From positions 162,878 through 226,877 of the forward strand of contig NZ_JAFREM010000025.1 in assembly GCF_017377575.1 (NCBI RefSeq): a DNA stretch of 64,000 bases. The letters run 5' to 3'. A program made the position numbers and the translations under genes. Shown here piece by piece: positions 25,965 to 35,139 of the stretch; position 1 is the stretch's first letter; every line of letters starts with the position of its first letter. Source of the stretch: Candidatus Enterococcus moelleringii (lineage in GTDB: Bacteria > Bacillota > Bacilli > Lactobacillales > Enterococcaceae). Below the pieces are notes generated by a model. It was not told the DNA's origin. It was given only the letters and a program-made list of their open reading frames with translations, and did not search any database.

Positions 25965-27338
25965 ATGGAACTATTGCAAAGTATTGTGAACTACGTGTTG
26001 GACATGGGCGCTTCAGTTTTCGTTCCCTTGATTATGCTGGTTATTGCACTGATTGCTAAGATGAAATTTGGAGAAGCCTTTTCTTCGGCACTAACTTTGG
26101 GAATCGCCTTTGTTGCAATGAATTTAGTTATTGGATTTATGATGGAATATATTGGCGGAGCAGCTGAAAGTCTTGCGGAAAATACTGGTGTTAATCTGAC
26201 AGCCGTAGATGGCGGTTGGCCGGGAATGGCCGCTATTTCATGGGCCTGGCCGTTTGCCTTTCTGATGTTTCCATTGCAGCTAGGGATTAATATATTAATG
26301 CTAATGTTTAACTTGACTAAAACGCTGAATGTAGACATGTGGAATGTTTGGGCGAAAATCTTCACTGCCGTAATGGTATCTTACATTTCTGGAAGCATCA
26401 TTGCTGGTTTTATTGTCGCTGCGATTCAAATTGTTGTTGAACTGAAATTTGGCGATTGTATTGGTAAACGGGTGGAAGAGATTACTGGTATACCTGGTGT
26501 TACAGTACCTCATTTCATGGCATTAATCGCTGTAATTATGTACCCGCTAAATCGAATCCTTGATTTTATTCCAATCTTTAACAAAGAAATCGATGCTGAT
26601 TTCCTAAAGGATAAAATTGGAATTCTAGGCGAAAATCATGTAATGGGTGCTATCATCGGGTTGGGTTTAGGTCTTGTATCAGGGTATGGTGTGCAAGGAT
26701 CACTAATCCTAGCAGTTCAAGCCGGTACTGCTTTGCTGTTGTTCCCTATGATCTCGAAACTATTTGCACAAGCACTTTCTCCAATTTCTGATGCGATCTC
26801 TGAAACTATGAGGAAACGATTCAATGGTAAGGAAATCTTTATTGGTTTGGATTGGCCAATTATTGCTGGAAGAAGCGAATTATGGGTAGCCGTTACGTTG
26901 ACTATTCCGGTATTTATTCTTATGGCTATAATTTTACCTGACAACGGTGTCTTACCTTTTGCTGGAATCATTAATCTATCCTTCGTCATTGGAGCGATTT
27001 TGTTAACGAAAGCTAATCTGTTAAGAAGTGTTGTTTTAGGAATCATCTCTACGCCAATCTTTTTATATGCAGCAACTTATTTTGCCCCATATATTACTCA
27101 ATTGGCAACATCGACAGGAGCAGTTGCGATTGAATCTGGAAAAATGCTGACTTGGAGTTCAATGGGAATTCCAGATTTCATTTTTATCTTTTCAAAAGCA
27201 GCACAGCTTAATTGGTGGGCAATTCTATTAGCACTTGTTTGGTTGGGATTGTTCGTATTGTTGTATCGAGATATTATGAAAAAAGACAATGTAACAGCAG
27301 CTGATGAAACAATCGCTGCCGAAGTTGAGGATGTATAA
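25965..27338 (+). CDS. PTS EIIC component, galactitol type
   Basis: 457 residues, about ten to twelve membrane helices, with PTS galactitol IIC features: VFVPLIMLVIALIAKMKFGEAFSSAL at the start, GGWPGMAAISWAWPFAF, GIPGVTVPHFMALIAV and a central GYGVQGSLILAVQ loop. It forms the membrane channel for the sugar alcohol. ATG 25965 follows TTGGAGGG; an upstream in-frame start at 25884 would add a poorly supported 27 residues. Last gene before the operon terminator. Confidence 0.87.
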   Translation: MELLQSIVNYVLDMGASVFVPLIMLVIALIAKMKFGEAFSSALTLGIAFVAMNLVIGFMMEYIGGAAESLAENTGVNLTAVDGGWPGMAAISWAWPFAFLMFPLQLGINILMLMFNLTKTLNVDMWNVWAKIFTAVMVSYISGSIIAGFIVAAIQIVVELKFGDCIGKRVEEITGIPGVTVPHFMALIAVIMYPLNRILDFIPIFNKEIDADFLKDKIGILGENHVMGAIIGLGLGLVSGYGVQGSLILAVQAGTALLLFPMISKLFAQALSPISDAISETMRKRFNGKEIFIGLDWPIIAGRSELWVAVTLTIPVFILMAIILPDNGVLPFAGIINLSFVIGAILLTKANLLRSVVLGIISTPIFLYAATYFAPYITQLATSTGAVAIESGKMLTWSSMGIPDFIFIFSKAAQLNWWAILLALVWLGLFVLLYRDIMKKDNVTAADETIAAEVEDV

Positions 27339-27354
27339 AACCGAATAAATCTAG

Positions 27355-27392
27355 AAGAGGAAGCTTGATTCCGTTTGAGCTTCCTCTTTTTT
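27355..27392 (+). terminator. terminator of polyol operon
   Basis: AAGAGGAAGCT / AGCTTCCTCTT with six T, 17 bases after the IIC stop. Confidence 0.88.
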
Positions 27393-27574
27393 AAATCGAA
27401 AATAATTGTTTCAAATCTAAAAAATACATTAAGGAACTCTATCGTTTTGATTGAACAAGCCACTATTATGATTAAACTAGCCATTTGGAGTAAATTAATA
27501 GTATTATCGTAAATGAAAACGGTACTAGTTTTTTTGGATTTCAAATACTTATTTTGCAAAAGGGGTAGGGTGCT

Positions 27575-28519
27575 ATGTCAGACGATTTAATGTTTAGAGT
27601 AATAAAAAGGTACTATATTTTAAAGGAGAATCAAGATACGATTGCTCAAAGTGAAAGCACGTCAAAATCGACCATTTCAAGACTGCTAAAGAAGGCGGAA
27701 AAACTTGGGTATGTCAGACATGTTGTAGATGTGCCAATCAAATCACAAGATCATCTTGAGGGGAAATTAATCGAAAAGTATGGTCTAAAGAGGGCCAGAG
27801 TAGTACCAACAGATGATTCAGATAATCTTGGTTTGATTATGTTCAACGTAACCTTAAGTGCTGGTCAATTTTTGAACCAGATTGTTAAAGCTAATGACAT
27901 TATCGGTGTCTCTTGGGGGGAAACCATGACGGCCTTCGCTAATAACCTGCCAGAGTATGGTGGAAAGATTAGCAATGTTCAAGTGGTTCAGCTGAATGGG
28001 TCAATCTCGGAGCAAAGAGAGTTGATGAATGGCGACAGCATTGTTAGAAGGATTGCGGCAAATTACGATGCCAAAGGGTATGTCTTACCAACACCATCGT
28101 TTGTTGACAGTCCAGAGGTAGCCGAGGCATTAAAAAAAGACAGTATGATCAGTAAAAACTTTGAGTTGATGGAGAAAAGCAACATAACAATTTTTAGTGT
28201 GGGGTCTATGCGAGACAATTCTGTACTGATCGAAGCTGGCTATTTCACCAAAGAGGATTATGCTGAGCTTAGAAAAAATGATTATCGGGGAGATATTTGT
28301 TCCCGCTATATTAAAAGTGACGGCAGCTATGTAAATGATGATTTGTACAACCGTGGCTTAGGAATTTCGTTAGACTCGTTGAAAAAGAAGGAATGCAACA
28401 TGGGGCTAGTGGCCGGAAAGGATAAATCTCAAGCAGCGATTGCTGCCTTAAAGGGAGGTTATATCACCCATTTATTTATCGATGAGGATACTGCTGAAAA
28501 GATATTGGCGGAAGACTAA
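27575..28519 (+). CDS. SorC-family sugar-binding transcriptional regulator
   Basis: 314 residues. N-terminal helix-turn-helix (NQDTIAQSESTSKSTISRLL, about 20-40) joined to the SorC/DeoR effector-binding domain, with GVSWGETMTAFANNL, FSVGSMRD, NDYRGDICSRYI and GLVAGKDKSQAAIAAL. Members bind sugar phosphates and control adjacent catabolic operons. It lies directly behind the polyol operon but after a terminator, so it has its own promoter. Likely regulator of the paired palindromes at 20957-21033 (inference). Confidence 0.85.
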   Translation: MSDDLMFRVIKRYYILKENQDTIAQSESTSKSTISRLLKKAEKLGYVRHVVDVPIKSQDHLEGKLIEKYGLKRARVVPTDDSDNLGLIMFNVTLSAGQFLNQIVKANDIIGVSWGETMTAFANNLPEYGGKISNVQVVQLNGSISEQRELMNGDSIVRRIAANYDAKGYVLPTPSFVDSPEVAEALKKDSMISKNFELMEKSNITIFSVGSMRDNSVLIEAGYFTKEDYAELRKNDYRGDICSRYIKSDGSYVNDDLYNRGLGISLDSLKKKECNMGLVAGKDKSQAAIAALKGGYITHLFIDEDTAEKILAED

Positions 28520-28553
28520 TTGGTTTATCAAAAATTATCAGTTGTTGTATTCC

Positions 28554-28587
28554 AAAGCACAATCATTTTGAAGATGATTGTGCTTTT
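28554..28587 (+). terminator. intrinsic terminator
   Basis: AAAGCACAATCAT / ATGATTGTGCTTT and T-run after the SorC regulator. Confidence 0.85.
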
Positions 28588-28683
28588 TCGATCCTTAAAA
28601 TGAATATTGGCTAATGGTCTAATGCCATAAGTGGTACAATCTATAGAAGTGACAAAAAATACAAAATGTTCTAAGGTGAACCA

Positions 28684-29799
28684 ATGACAAATATAAAACT
28701 TTTTCTAAAAAGAGACATGCTGTTTGCTGTTTCAGGCTTGCTGGCAGTGATTGCTTGTTTAGTGGGGCGGTTGTCTCTAAATTTTATTGATTTCCATGTA
28801 ATCCTTACTTTACTGGGGTTGATGGCGGTAATCAAGGTGTTGGAACGGCTGGGGGTATTGGATTATTTTGCTGAGAAGATTATCCAGATTTCCCATACTA
28901 ATCGCAGTTTAATTCGGAATCTGGCTTTTTTGGCCTTTTTTTCTTCGATGATTTTGACCAACGATATTGCCATATTGACCTTGTTGCCGGTGTTTTTGAA
29001 GATTGTTCAAAAGACGCCGCAATTCAAAGAGAAGATTATTGGTACGACTTTGATTATTATCGCCGCTAATTTAGGCAGCAGCTGTCTGCCCTTTGGTAAT
29101 CCGCAAAATCTTTATTTGTTTGCCTATTATCAGATGAGCTTTGGGGATTTTTTAGTACTGCTGTTGCCATTTTTCGGTCTGTCGATCGTGGCATTATTGG
29201 TGGCTTGTCAATTTATTCCTAATAAGCAGCTGGAGGTTGTGCCGCAAGAGCGCAGGGCGATCGAAAGGAAAAATTTAGTACTTCCAACGGTGGCGATGAT
29301 AGTGATGATTTTGTCGGTGCTGCATTTGTTTCCTTATCAAGTGGCGGTGATCCTTGCCATTTTGGCGGCCTTTTTCTCTGATCGGGAAGCTCTTAAGGAG
29401 GTTGACTACCGCTTATTAGGCACCTTTGTTTTCTTCTTTCTGATTGTGGGCAATCTGGGGGAAGTGTCGGGTTTTGTAACGATGATTCGCAGGATGCTGG
29501 GCAGCTTTACTTCGGTGATGTTTAGTTCGGCCTTGATTAGTCAGGTGATCAGCAATGTTCCGGCGGCCCTGCTGCTGGCACCTTTTACCCAAGAAGCCCA
29601 TGCGTTGGTTTTGGGTGTAAATATCGGTGGGTTAGGGACCTTGATTGCTTCGCTGGCAAACTTGATTGGCTACAAAGTCTTTGCTGTTTATTTCGTGAAG
29701 GAAAAAAAGCAGTTGGTCAAAACCTTTACCATTATTAACGGCATTTTCTTGGTGATTTTCCTAGTATTTTTTTATGGCTTGCAACTGATTGGCGGCTAA
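28684..29799 (+). CDS. SLC13/ArsB-like anion transporter
   Basis: 371 residues, about ten membrane helices. The first repeat has SSMILTNDIAILTLLPV and ANLGSSCLPFGNPQNLYLF; the second has SQVISNVPAALLLAPF and NIGGLGTLIASLANLIGY. These paired N-D/N-V-P and G-NPQN signatures mark the citrate/ArsB ion-transporter superfamily, which moves dicarboxylates, phosphate-like or other anions with Na+ or H+. Substrate unknown. Shorter than many members (usually 400-450). Monocistronic. Confidence 0.82.
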   Translation: MTNIKLFLKRDMLFAVSGLLAVIACLVGRLSLNFIDFHVILTLLGLMAVIKVLERLGVLDYFAEKIIQISHTNRSLIRNLAFLAFFSSMILTNDIAILTLLPVFLKIVQKTPQFKEKIIGTTLIIIAANLGSSCLPFGNPQNLYLFAYYQMSFGDFLVLLLPFFGLSIVALLVACQFIPNKQLEVVPQERRAIERKNLVLPTVAMIVMILSVLHLFPYQVAVILAILAAFFSDREALKEVDYRLLGTFVFFFLIVGNLGEVSGFVTMIRRMLGSFTSVMFSSALISQVISNVPAALLLAPFTQEAHALVLGVNIGGLGTLIASLANLIGYKVFAVYFVKEKKQLVKTFTIINGIFLVIFLVFFYGLQLIGG

Positions 29800-29820
29800 A
29801 AATGAATAGCAAAATGACAG

Positions 29821-29850
29821 CAAGGTCTCTTTAATGAGGCCTTGTTTTTT
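29821..29850 (+). terminator. intrinsic terminator
   Basis: CAAGGTCTC-TTTAAT-GAGGCCTTG with six T. Confidence 0.8.
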
Positions 29851-29905
29851 AGTCTTATTTTAAATAAATATTGAATATAAACTATCGAAAAAATTTAAAA
29901 ACCCC

Positions 29906-29959
29906 TTTACTTATTAAATAACCTGTGTGATAATTCAAATGATATTGAGAATCATTATC
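29906..29959 (+). promoter_or_regulatory. promoter with overlapping Fur box
   Basis: TTTACT (29906-29911), 17-base spacer, GATAAT (29929-29934) with TGTG before it, then GATATTGAGAATCATTATC (29941-29959), which matches 16 of 19 bases of the classical Fur consensus and covers the transcription start. This predicts iron-dependent repression of the ABC pair downstream. Confidence 0.8.
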
Positions 29960-29984
29960 AGTTAAATCGTTAGGAGGAATGTGT

Positions 29985-31715
29985 ATGGAAAAGGCAAGCG
30001 TGGGTTATTTGTTTAAGTTGGCTGGGAAATCCAGTATTTTGCTGCTGTTTTCTGCCATCTTTAGTATTATATCGGGAATTATGGACTTTGTGCCCTTGGT
30101 GATGTTGTATCGGGTGTTGATGTTTTTATTTGGCGATCAGCCGAATATTGACTTGGCAAGACAGTATGCGATCTATGCCGGAATCGCTATTATTGTAAAA
30201 TTTTTGGCGATGCTAATTAGCGGGTCGCTTTCCCATATTGGGGCGTTTAATACTTTGTATGAGATTCGCAAGCAGTTGAGTATTCATATCGCTACGTTGA
30301 ATTTAGGTTTTTTCACTAAGACGACTTCGGGAAAATTGAAGAAGACGATTATTGAAGATACGGAGCGGATTGAACAGATGCTGGCCCATCAGGTACCGGA
30401 TTTGGCGAAGGCGTTAGTAGCGCCGTTGTTGATGTTTGGCTATTTATGTACCTTGCATGTGGGCTTGGCGTTGTTCTTATTGCTGCCGATTGTGTTGGGT
30501 CTGGCGATCATGGCTTTTGGGATGCGCTTCAGCAGTCGCTACATGGCGTGGTATCAAAAGCTGGTGGCTCAGCTGAATTCTTCGATTATGCAGTTTATTA
30601 ACGGGATGAATGTGATGAAGTCCTTCAACGTGACGGCCAAAGGCTTCAAGCAGTATTCCGATACGGTAGAGGAATATCATGAGATGTGGACGCAATGTTC
30701 TAAGGTGCAGTCTTGGCCTTACAGCATGTTCTTAATCATGATCGAATCGGGTCTATTGTTCAGCTTTCCGTTAGGCGGCTGGATGTATTTGCAGGGCAGC
30801 GTTGATCTGCCCACCTATCTGTTTTTCTTGATTATGAGTATTGTGTTTCTTTCTTCCTTCAAAAGCTTAAGCGGCTTTATGGTGGCAATTACTCAGATTT
30901 TATCGGGAACGGAAAAAATCAAAGATATCATGGATCTGCCACAGCAGCACTTTGGTCAAACCAATCAAGTCTTGGATCAAGTGGAAGTGGCCTTTGAACA
31001 TGTGCATTTTTCTTATGAAGAGGATGAAGTCCTGCACGATGTGTCCTTGACGATTCCGCCGAATACGCTAACGGCTTTTGTTGGGGTGTCAGGTTCTGGG
31101 AAATCAACGACGGCTCAGCTGGTTCCGCGTTTTTGGGATATCCAAAAGGGTCAGATTCGTTTGAATGGCCATTCGATTTCAGATTTCGATGAGCCCAGCT
31201 TGATGGAATCCATGAGCTTTGTTTTCCAGGATGCTTTTATGCTGAGCGACACGATTCGCATGAATATTTCTGTGGGGAAAGATTCGGCTACCGAAGAAGA
31301 AATTCACGCGGCGGCTGAAGCGGCACAAATTCATGACTTCATCATGAGTCTGCCGGATGGCTACGACACGGTGATGGGGGAAGCGGGTATTAAGATGTCT
31401 GGCGGCGAGAAGCAGCGGATTTGTATTGCTCGGGCGATTTTGAAAAATGCGCCGTTGGTTATTTTCGATGAAGCCACCAGCTTTACCGATATTGAAAATG
31501 AACGCAAAATTCAGCTGGCTTTAAATGAGCTGCTGCAAAACAAGACGACGATTATGATTGCCCATCGCTTGAATACTATTAAGCATGCTGATCAGATTTG
31601 TATCTTTGATCAAGGGCGGATTGTTGAACGGGGCACTCACGAGGAGCTGCTGCTGCGCAAGGGAACGTACGCGAAGCTTTGGGCAATTTATGCAGAGGAG
31701 GGGCAACATGATTAG
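29985..31715 (+). CDS. ABC transporter, permease-ATPase half, iron-regulated (YbtP/IrtA-like)
   Basis: 576 residues: six-helix exporter-fold membrane domain (about 1-300) fused to an ATPase with Walker A GVSGSGKSTT, Q-loop FVFQDAFM, signature MSGGEKQR, Walker B PLVIFDEATSF and H-loop IAHRLNTI. With the next gene it makes a heterodimer. Given the Fur box and the resemblance to YbtPQ/IrtAB, import of a ferric siderophore or export of an iron-linked compound is likely (inference). The D-loop reads SFTD rather than SALD. ATG 29985 has AGGAGG at 7 bases; ATG 29979 is too close. Confidence 0.86.
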   Translation: MEKASVGYLFKLAGKSSILLLFSAIFSIISGIMDFVPLVMLYRVLMFLFGDQPNIDLARQYAIYAGIAIIVKFLAMLISGSLSHIGAFNTLYEIRKQLSIHIATLNLGFFTKTTSGKLKKTIIEDTERIEQMLAHQVPDLAKALVAPLLMFGYLCTLHVGLALFLLLPIVLGLAIMAFGMRFSSRYMAWYQKLVAQLNSSIMQFINGMNVMKSFNVTAKGFKQYSDTVEEYHEMWTQCSKVQSWPYSMFLIMIESGLLFSFPLGGWMYLQGSVDLPTYLFFLIMSIVFLSSFKSLSGFMVAITQILSGTEKIKDIMDLPQQHFGQTNQVLDQVEVAFEHVHFSYEEDEVLHDVSLTIPPNTLTAFVGVSGSGKSTTAQLVPRFWDIQKGQIRLNGHSISDFDEPSLMESMSFVFQDAFMLSDTIRMNISVGKDSATEEEIHAAAEAAQIHDFIMSLPDGYDTVMGEAGIKMSGGEKQRICIARAILKNAPLVIFDEATSFTDIENERKIQLALNELLQNKTTIMIAHRLNTIKHADQICIFDQGRIVERGTHEELLLRKGTYAKLWAIYAEEGQHD

Positions 31716-33471
31716 TATTATTCGGAATGTAAAATTCGTCACTGGCGACAATATCAAACTGCTGTATAAACCCTTGTTGTTATCGATTTTGGATGCCTTC
31801 TTCAATATGGTTTTTTACTCGGTGATGATTTTGGCGATTGTGAACTTGGTGTCGGATCGTTTTACTCAGACCTTCTTTTTCCAAGGGTTGGCGGTTTTAG
31901 TGGTGGTCTTCATTTTGCGGGCGATTTTGGCTAAATATGTCTTCTTCTCGCTGCAAATGAACAGCTCAGCGATTGCTACGGATTTGCGCTTGCGTTTGGC
32001 GGATCATGTGCGCAGCTTGAATTCAGGCTATTTTAATCAAAACAGTGTCGGCAAGCTGACCAGTTACTTTTCTACCGATATTTCTGATTTTGAACAGGTC
32101 TTGTCTCATCATTTGACGGATTTTGTGAAGGCGATGTTTAGTATTTGTGTCTGTATGCTGGGTGCCTTGATCATTGACTTCCGCTTCGCTGGAGTACTGG
32201 TGATTATGATTGCGGTGGCTTTGCCCTTGATGATTAAAGGCGGCGCCGTGGGGAACAAAATTGCACCGGAACATCGGAAAAAAATGAATGACGTGATTTC
32301 GCGAGTAGTAGAATACATTAACGGGATCAAAACCTTCCGTTTGTATCAACTAACCGGTACCAAATTCCAGCGTTTGGATGATTCCTTTGTCGAATTAAAG
32401 AAATCCTCGATTCGCGTGGAATTGTCGATGATGCCTTATGTGATGATTTTCTCCACAATCGTGTCCTTTATGATTCCAGTGGCTTTAATTTGGGGAACCA
32501 ATTTGCTGCTGCAAGGGAACACTTCGCCGCAGCAATATGTGGCGGTACTGATGCTGAGCGTGTCTACCTCCAGTCAGCTGATGGTGATTGGGATGCTGTA
32601 TCCGGAATTGAAATTCATGGCAAAATCGGCGGATAATTTGCGGCATATTTTTGAAACCCAGCCGTTGCCTTATACGAAGGACAGCTTTGAGAGCAGCGAT
32701 CATACGATTGAGTTTGATGATGTTTCCTTCAGCTATGAAAATGATGTACCGGTGTTGAAGGACTTGTCCTTTACGGTGGAAAATGGCAAGACGACGGCGT
32801 TGGTGGGGCCATCTGGTTCTGGTAAATCGACGGTAATCAGCTTGATTTCTCGCTTTTGGGATGTCACAACAGGAAACATCTCAATTGGCGGCGAAAATGT
32901 GCGGGAGGTTCGTCCCGATGCGCTGACCGAAGAAATCACCAGCGTGCTGCAGGATGTTTATCTATTCAATGATACGATTTTGAACAACATTCGCATTGCC
33001 AAGCCGCAAGCCTCGATGGAGGAAGTGGTGCAGGCCAGCCGCTTAGCTAACTGTCATGAGTTCATCATGCAGCTGGAAAACGGCTACGACACGATGGTAG
33101 GTGAAGGCGGCTCGACCTTGAGTGGTGGGGAAAAACAACGGGTTTCGATTGCCCGGGCGCTGCTGAAGGATGCACCGGTGGTCTTGCTGGATGAATCGAC
33201 TTCCAGCTTGGATGCGGACAACGAAAAGGAAATCAATTTGGCTTTGGATCGGTTGATGGAGCAGAAGACGGTGGTAGTAATCGCTCACCGTTTGAATACC
33301 ATCATCAATGCCGATCAGATTATCGTTTTAGCCGATGGAGAAATTTTGGAAAAGGGAACACATCAGGAGCTGTGCAACATGAGCGGCTGGTATGCCCAAA
33401 TGATTCACGAGCAGAAGGTTGCCCGTACGTGGGTGATTGGTGAGCCAATGGAGTTAGAAGAAGCGAAATAG
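31708..33471 (+). CDS. ABC transporter, permease-ATPase half, partner subunit (YbtQ/IrtB-like)
   Basis: 587 residues with the same exporter-type membrane domain and ATPase: Walker [10 protein letters not shown], signature LSGGEKQR, Walker B PVVLLDESTSSLD, IAHRLNTI. The start ATG 31708 (after GAGGAGGGG) overlaps the previous stop by 8 bases, so the two halves are co-translated and must work as one transporter. No substrate-binding lipoprotein or siderophore synthase is encoded next to it. Confidence 0.87.
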   Translation: MISIIRNVKFVTGDNIKLLYKPLLLSILDAFFNMVFYSVMILAIVNLVSDRFTQTFFFQGLAVLVVVFILRAILAKYVFFSLQMNSSAIATDLRLRLADHVRSLNSGYFNQNSVGKLTSYFSTDISDFEQVLSHHLTDFVKAMFSICVCMLGALIIDFRFAGVLVIMIAVALPLMIKGGAVGNKIAPEHRKKMNDVISRVVEYINGIKTFRLYQLTGTKFQRLDDSFVELKKSSIRVELSMMPYVMIFSTIVSFMIPVALIWGTNLLLQGNTSPQQYVAVLMLSVSTSSQLMVIGMLYPELKFMAKSADNLRHIFETQPLPYTKDSFESSDHTIEFDDVSFSYENDVPVLKDLSFTVENGKTTALVGPSGSGKSTVISLISRFWDVTTGNISIGGENVREVRPDALTEEITSVLQDVYLFNDTILNNIRIAKPQASMEEVVQASRLANCHEFIMQLENGYDTMVGEGGSTLSGGEKQRVSIARALLKDAPVVLLDESTSSLDADNEKEINLALDRLMEQKTVVVIAHRLNTIINADQIIVLADGEILEKGTHQELCNMSGWYAQMIHEQKVARTWVIGEPMELEEAK

Positions 33472-33477
33472 AAGTGG

Positions 33478-33506
33478 AGACTCTGGCGGGGGCTGGAGTC
33501 TTTTTT
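33478..33506 (+). terminator. intrinsic terminator of ABC pair
   Basis: AGACTC...GAGTCT and six T. Confidence 0.75.
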
Positions 33507-33536
33507 GACTAGTAGAACGAAATCTTTGTGATTTCG

Positions 33537-33603
33537 TTGACAACTGGTGGAGAACCCTTTACAATAAACTTATGACTATGAAAGTAATTTAAGTCATAAG
33601 TTT
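33537..33603 (+). promoter_or_regulatory. promoter and long inverted-repeat operator of TetR gene
   Basis: TTGACA (33537-33542), 17 bases, TACAAT (33560-33565). Immediately after the -10, AAACTTATGACT (33566-33577) and AGTCATAAGTTT (33592-33603) form 12-base perfect arms 14 bases apart, covering the start point. This is the expected autorepression site of the TetR protein. Confidence 0.82.
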
Positions 33604-33621
33604 TTTAAGGAGAGATAATAT

Positions 33622-34200
33622 ATGGCTAGAAGTTTTTCTGAGGATGAGAAAAAACGTATAGGTCAAAATTTAATTATTGAGTGTGAAAAAAGTTGGGCCA
33701 GCTATGGTTACAAGAAAACGAATATTGATCAACTTTGCGGGAAGGTCGGTATTTCAAAAGGGGCTTTTTACTTATTTTTTGATTCAAAAGAATGGTTGTT
33801 TTGCAGCGTGCTGGATACGATTCAAGAACGCATGATGTGTTTGATTGCTGCAACAATGACTGAAAAGGTTTCTAAACAAAGTATTAGTCAGATGCTAAAA
33901 AAGCTCTATCTCGAATACGATAAAACCAATATTCTTACACAGCGAAACAATCCGGATTTTATCGCCTTCTTAAACAGAGCGCCCGAGGAATGGAAGCAGA
34001 AGAGTCGAATAATCAGCGACGATTTCATTATGAACAAGCTTTTTGATTCTCAGCTTCAGTTGAAAATGGAGAAGCAGAAGGCGGTGGGTATATTCAATGC
34101 CTTGCTTTCTATTGTGACTAATAAGGAAACCATTGGCTATGATCATTTTGAGGTTTTTTCTACACTGCTGGATAGTGTGATTGATAAGATTTATGAATGA
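33622..34200 (+). CDS. TetR/AcrR family transcriptional regulator
   Basis: 192 residues. N-terminal TetR helix-turn-helix: YKKTNIDQLCGKVGISKGAFYLFFDSKEWLF (positions about 28-58), followed by an all-helical ligand domain typical of the family. Effector unknown. Preceded by a near-consensus promoter with a 12-base-arm operator. The following small membrane-protein gene is 63 bases downstream and probably under the same control. ATG 33622 follows AAGGAGAG. Confidence 0.87.
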   Translation: MARSFSEDEKKRIGQNLIIECEKSWASYGYKKTNIDQLCGKVGISKGAFYLFFDSKEWLFCSVLDTIQERMMCLIAATMTEKVSKQSISQMLKKLYLEYDKTNILTQRNNPDFIAFLNRAPEEWKQKSRIISDDFIMNKLFDSQLQLKMEKQKAVGIFNALLSIVTNKETIGYDHFEVFSTLLDSVIDKIYE

Positions 34201-34263
34201 AGTGCCGTTAGAACTTTGGTCAGTAAAGGTGACCGATGCAGTTGAAAGAAAATGGAGGAAGAG

Positions 34264-34530
34264 ATGAAAAAACATAATGAGAAAATTATTGAACTGTCAC
34301 AAGAATTATCTAAAGGAAATGTTCAAAAGTCATGGGAAACGGCCACGAGAGTGACACGCCCTTCCAAAGTAACGCAAGCTGCGTCATTACTAAGTACTAC
34401 TTTAGGGATAGGGCTGCTGTGCGGTGGACTTATTGGGACGGTTGTAGGAAAAAATGTTATTGGATTAGGCAGTTTGGCGGTTGGTGCTGTGACTATAATA
34501 TCAAATGTGAAAAACTTGAAAAGAAAGTAA
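34264..34530 (+). CDS. small membrane-associated protein of unknown function
   Basis: 88 residues: a polar N-terminal half (KKHNEKIIELSQELSKGN) and two hydrophobic Gly-rich stretches (LLSTTLGIGLLCGGLIGTVVG, VIGLGSLAVGAVTII) separated by a short turn, ending in a basic tail. No family recognised. ATG 34264 follows GGAGGAAG; probable co-transcription with the TetR gene. Confidence 0.6.
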   Translation: MKKHNEKIIELSQELSKGNVQKSWETATRVTRPSKVTQAASLLSTTLGIGLLCGGLIGTVVGKNVIGLGSLAVGAVTIISNVKNLKRK

Positions 34531-34716
34531 AATTTCACGGGCCATTGTTTCACTTAGAAGGATGGCTTTTTTGTTTCAGAAAAATGATAGTCGTCTTTGT
34601 GAATTAGTGTTACAGGTGATAAATTACAATCATGATGAGAATTATGATTGGTAAAAATGTCAGTTCAGCTTATAATTAAAAGAATAAACTAGTGAACCAT
34701 TGAAAAGGAGGTCCCC

Positions 34717-35139
34717 ATGCACATTGAAACCGCAAACCATGAAGAGCTGCGTCCGTTTCTGACGGAACTGTTTGATACGCAACATCGCCAGCAATTTGGC
34801 GAAGAAGTCGTGATTGAAAGTGAACAAGAACTAGCTTTGTGTGCGAAAAAAGAAGATCAGCTGCTGGGGGGCATTATTGCCAAGTATCAGTACCAGACCT
34901 TGCATGTCTCCATGTTGGCGGTGGATTCTCAGGCGCGTCAGGGCGGAGTTGGCAGTGCTTTGCTACAGGCGATGGAAGAGCTGGTCTTCGAAAAAGGTGT
35001 CCAGACGATTACGTTGACCACCAAGGATTTTCAAGCGGTTGATTTTTATTTGAAGAATGGCTACGAGAAGTTCGCGGAGCTGGAGGATGTTCCGATGGTG
35101 GGAACTACCAAATATTATTTTGTCAAAAGGAGAAAATAG
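34717..35139 (+). CDS. GNAT family N-acetyltransferase
   Basis: 140 residues, single GNAT domain: strand 4 with VSMLAVDSQARQGGVGSALLQAMEE gives the acetyl-CoA pyrophosphate loop (Q-x-x-G-V-G-S), followed by TLTTKDFQAVDFYLKNGYEKF, the usual C-terminal motif. Acyl acceptor unknown. ATG 34717 after AAAGGAGG; abuts the ACT gene with no gap. Confidence 0.85.
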   Translation: MHIETANHEELRPFLTELFDTQHRQQFGEEVVIESEQELALCAKKEDQLLGGIIAKYQYQTLHVSMLAVDSQARQGGVGSALLQAMEELVFEKGVQTITLTTKDFQAVDFYLKNGYEKFAELEDVPMVGTTKYYFVKRRK

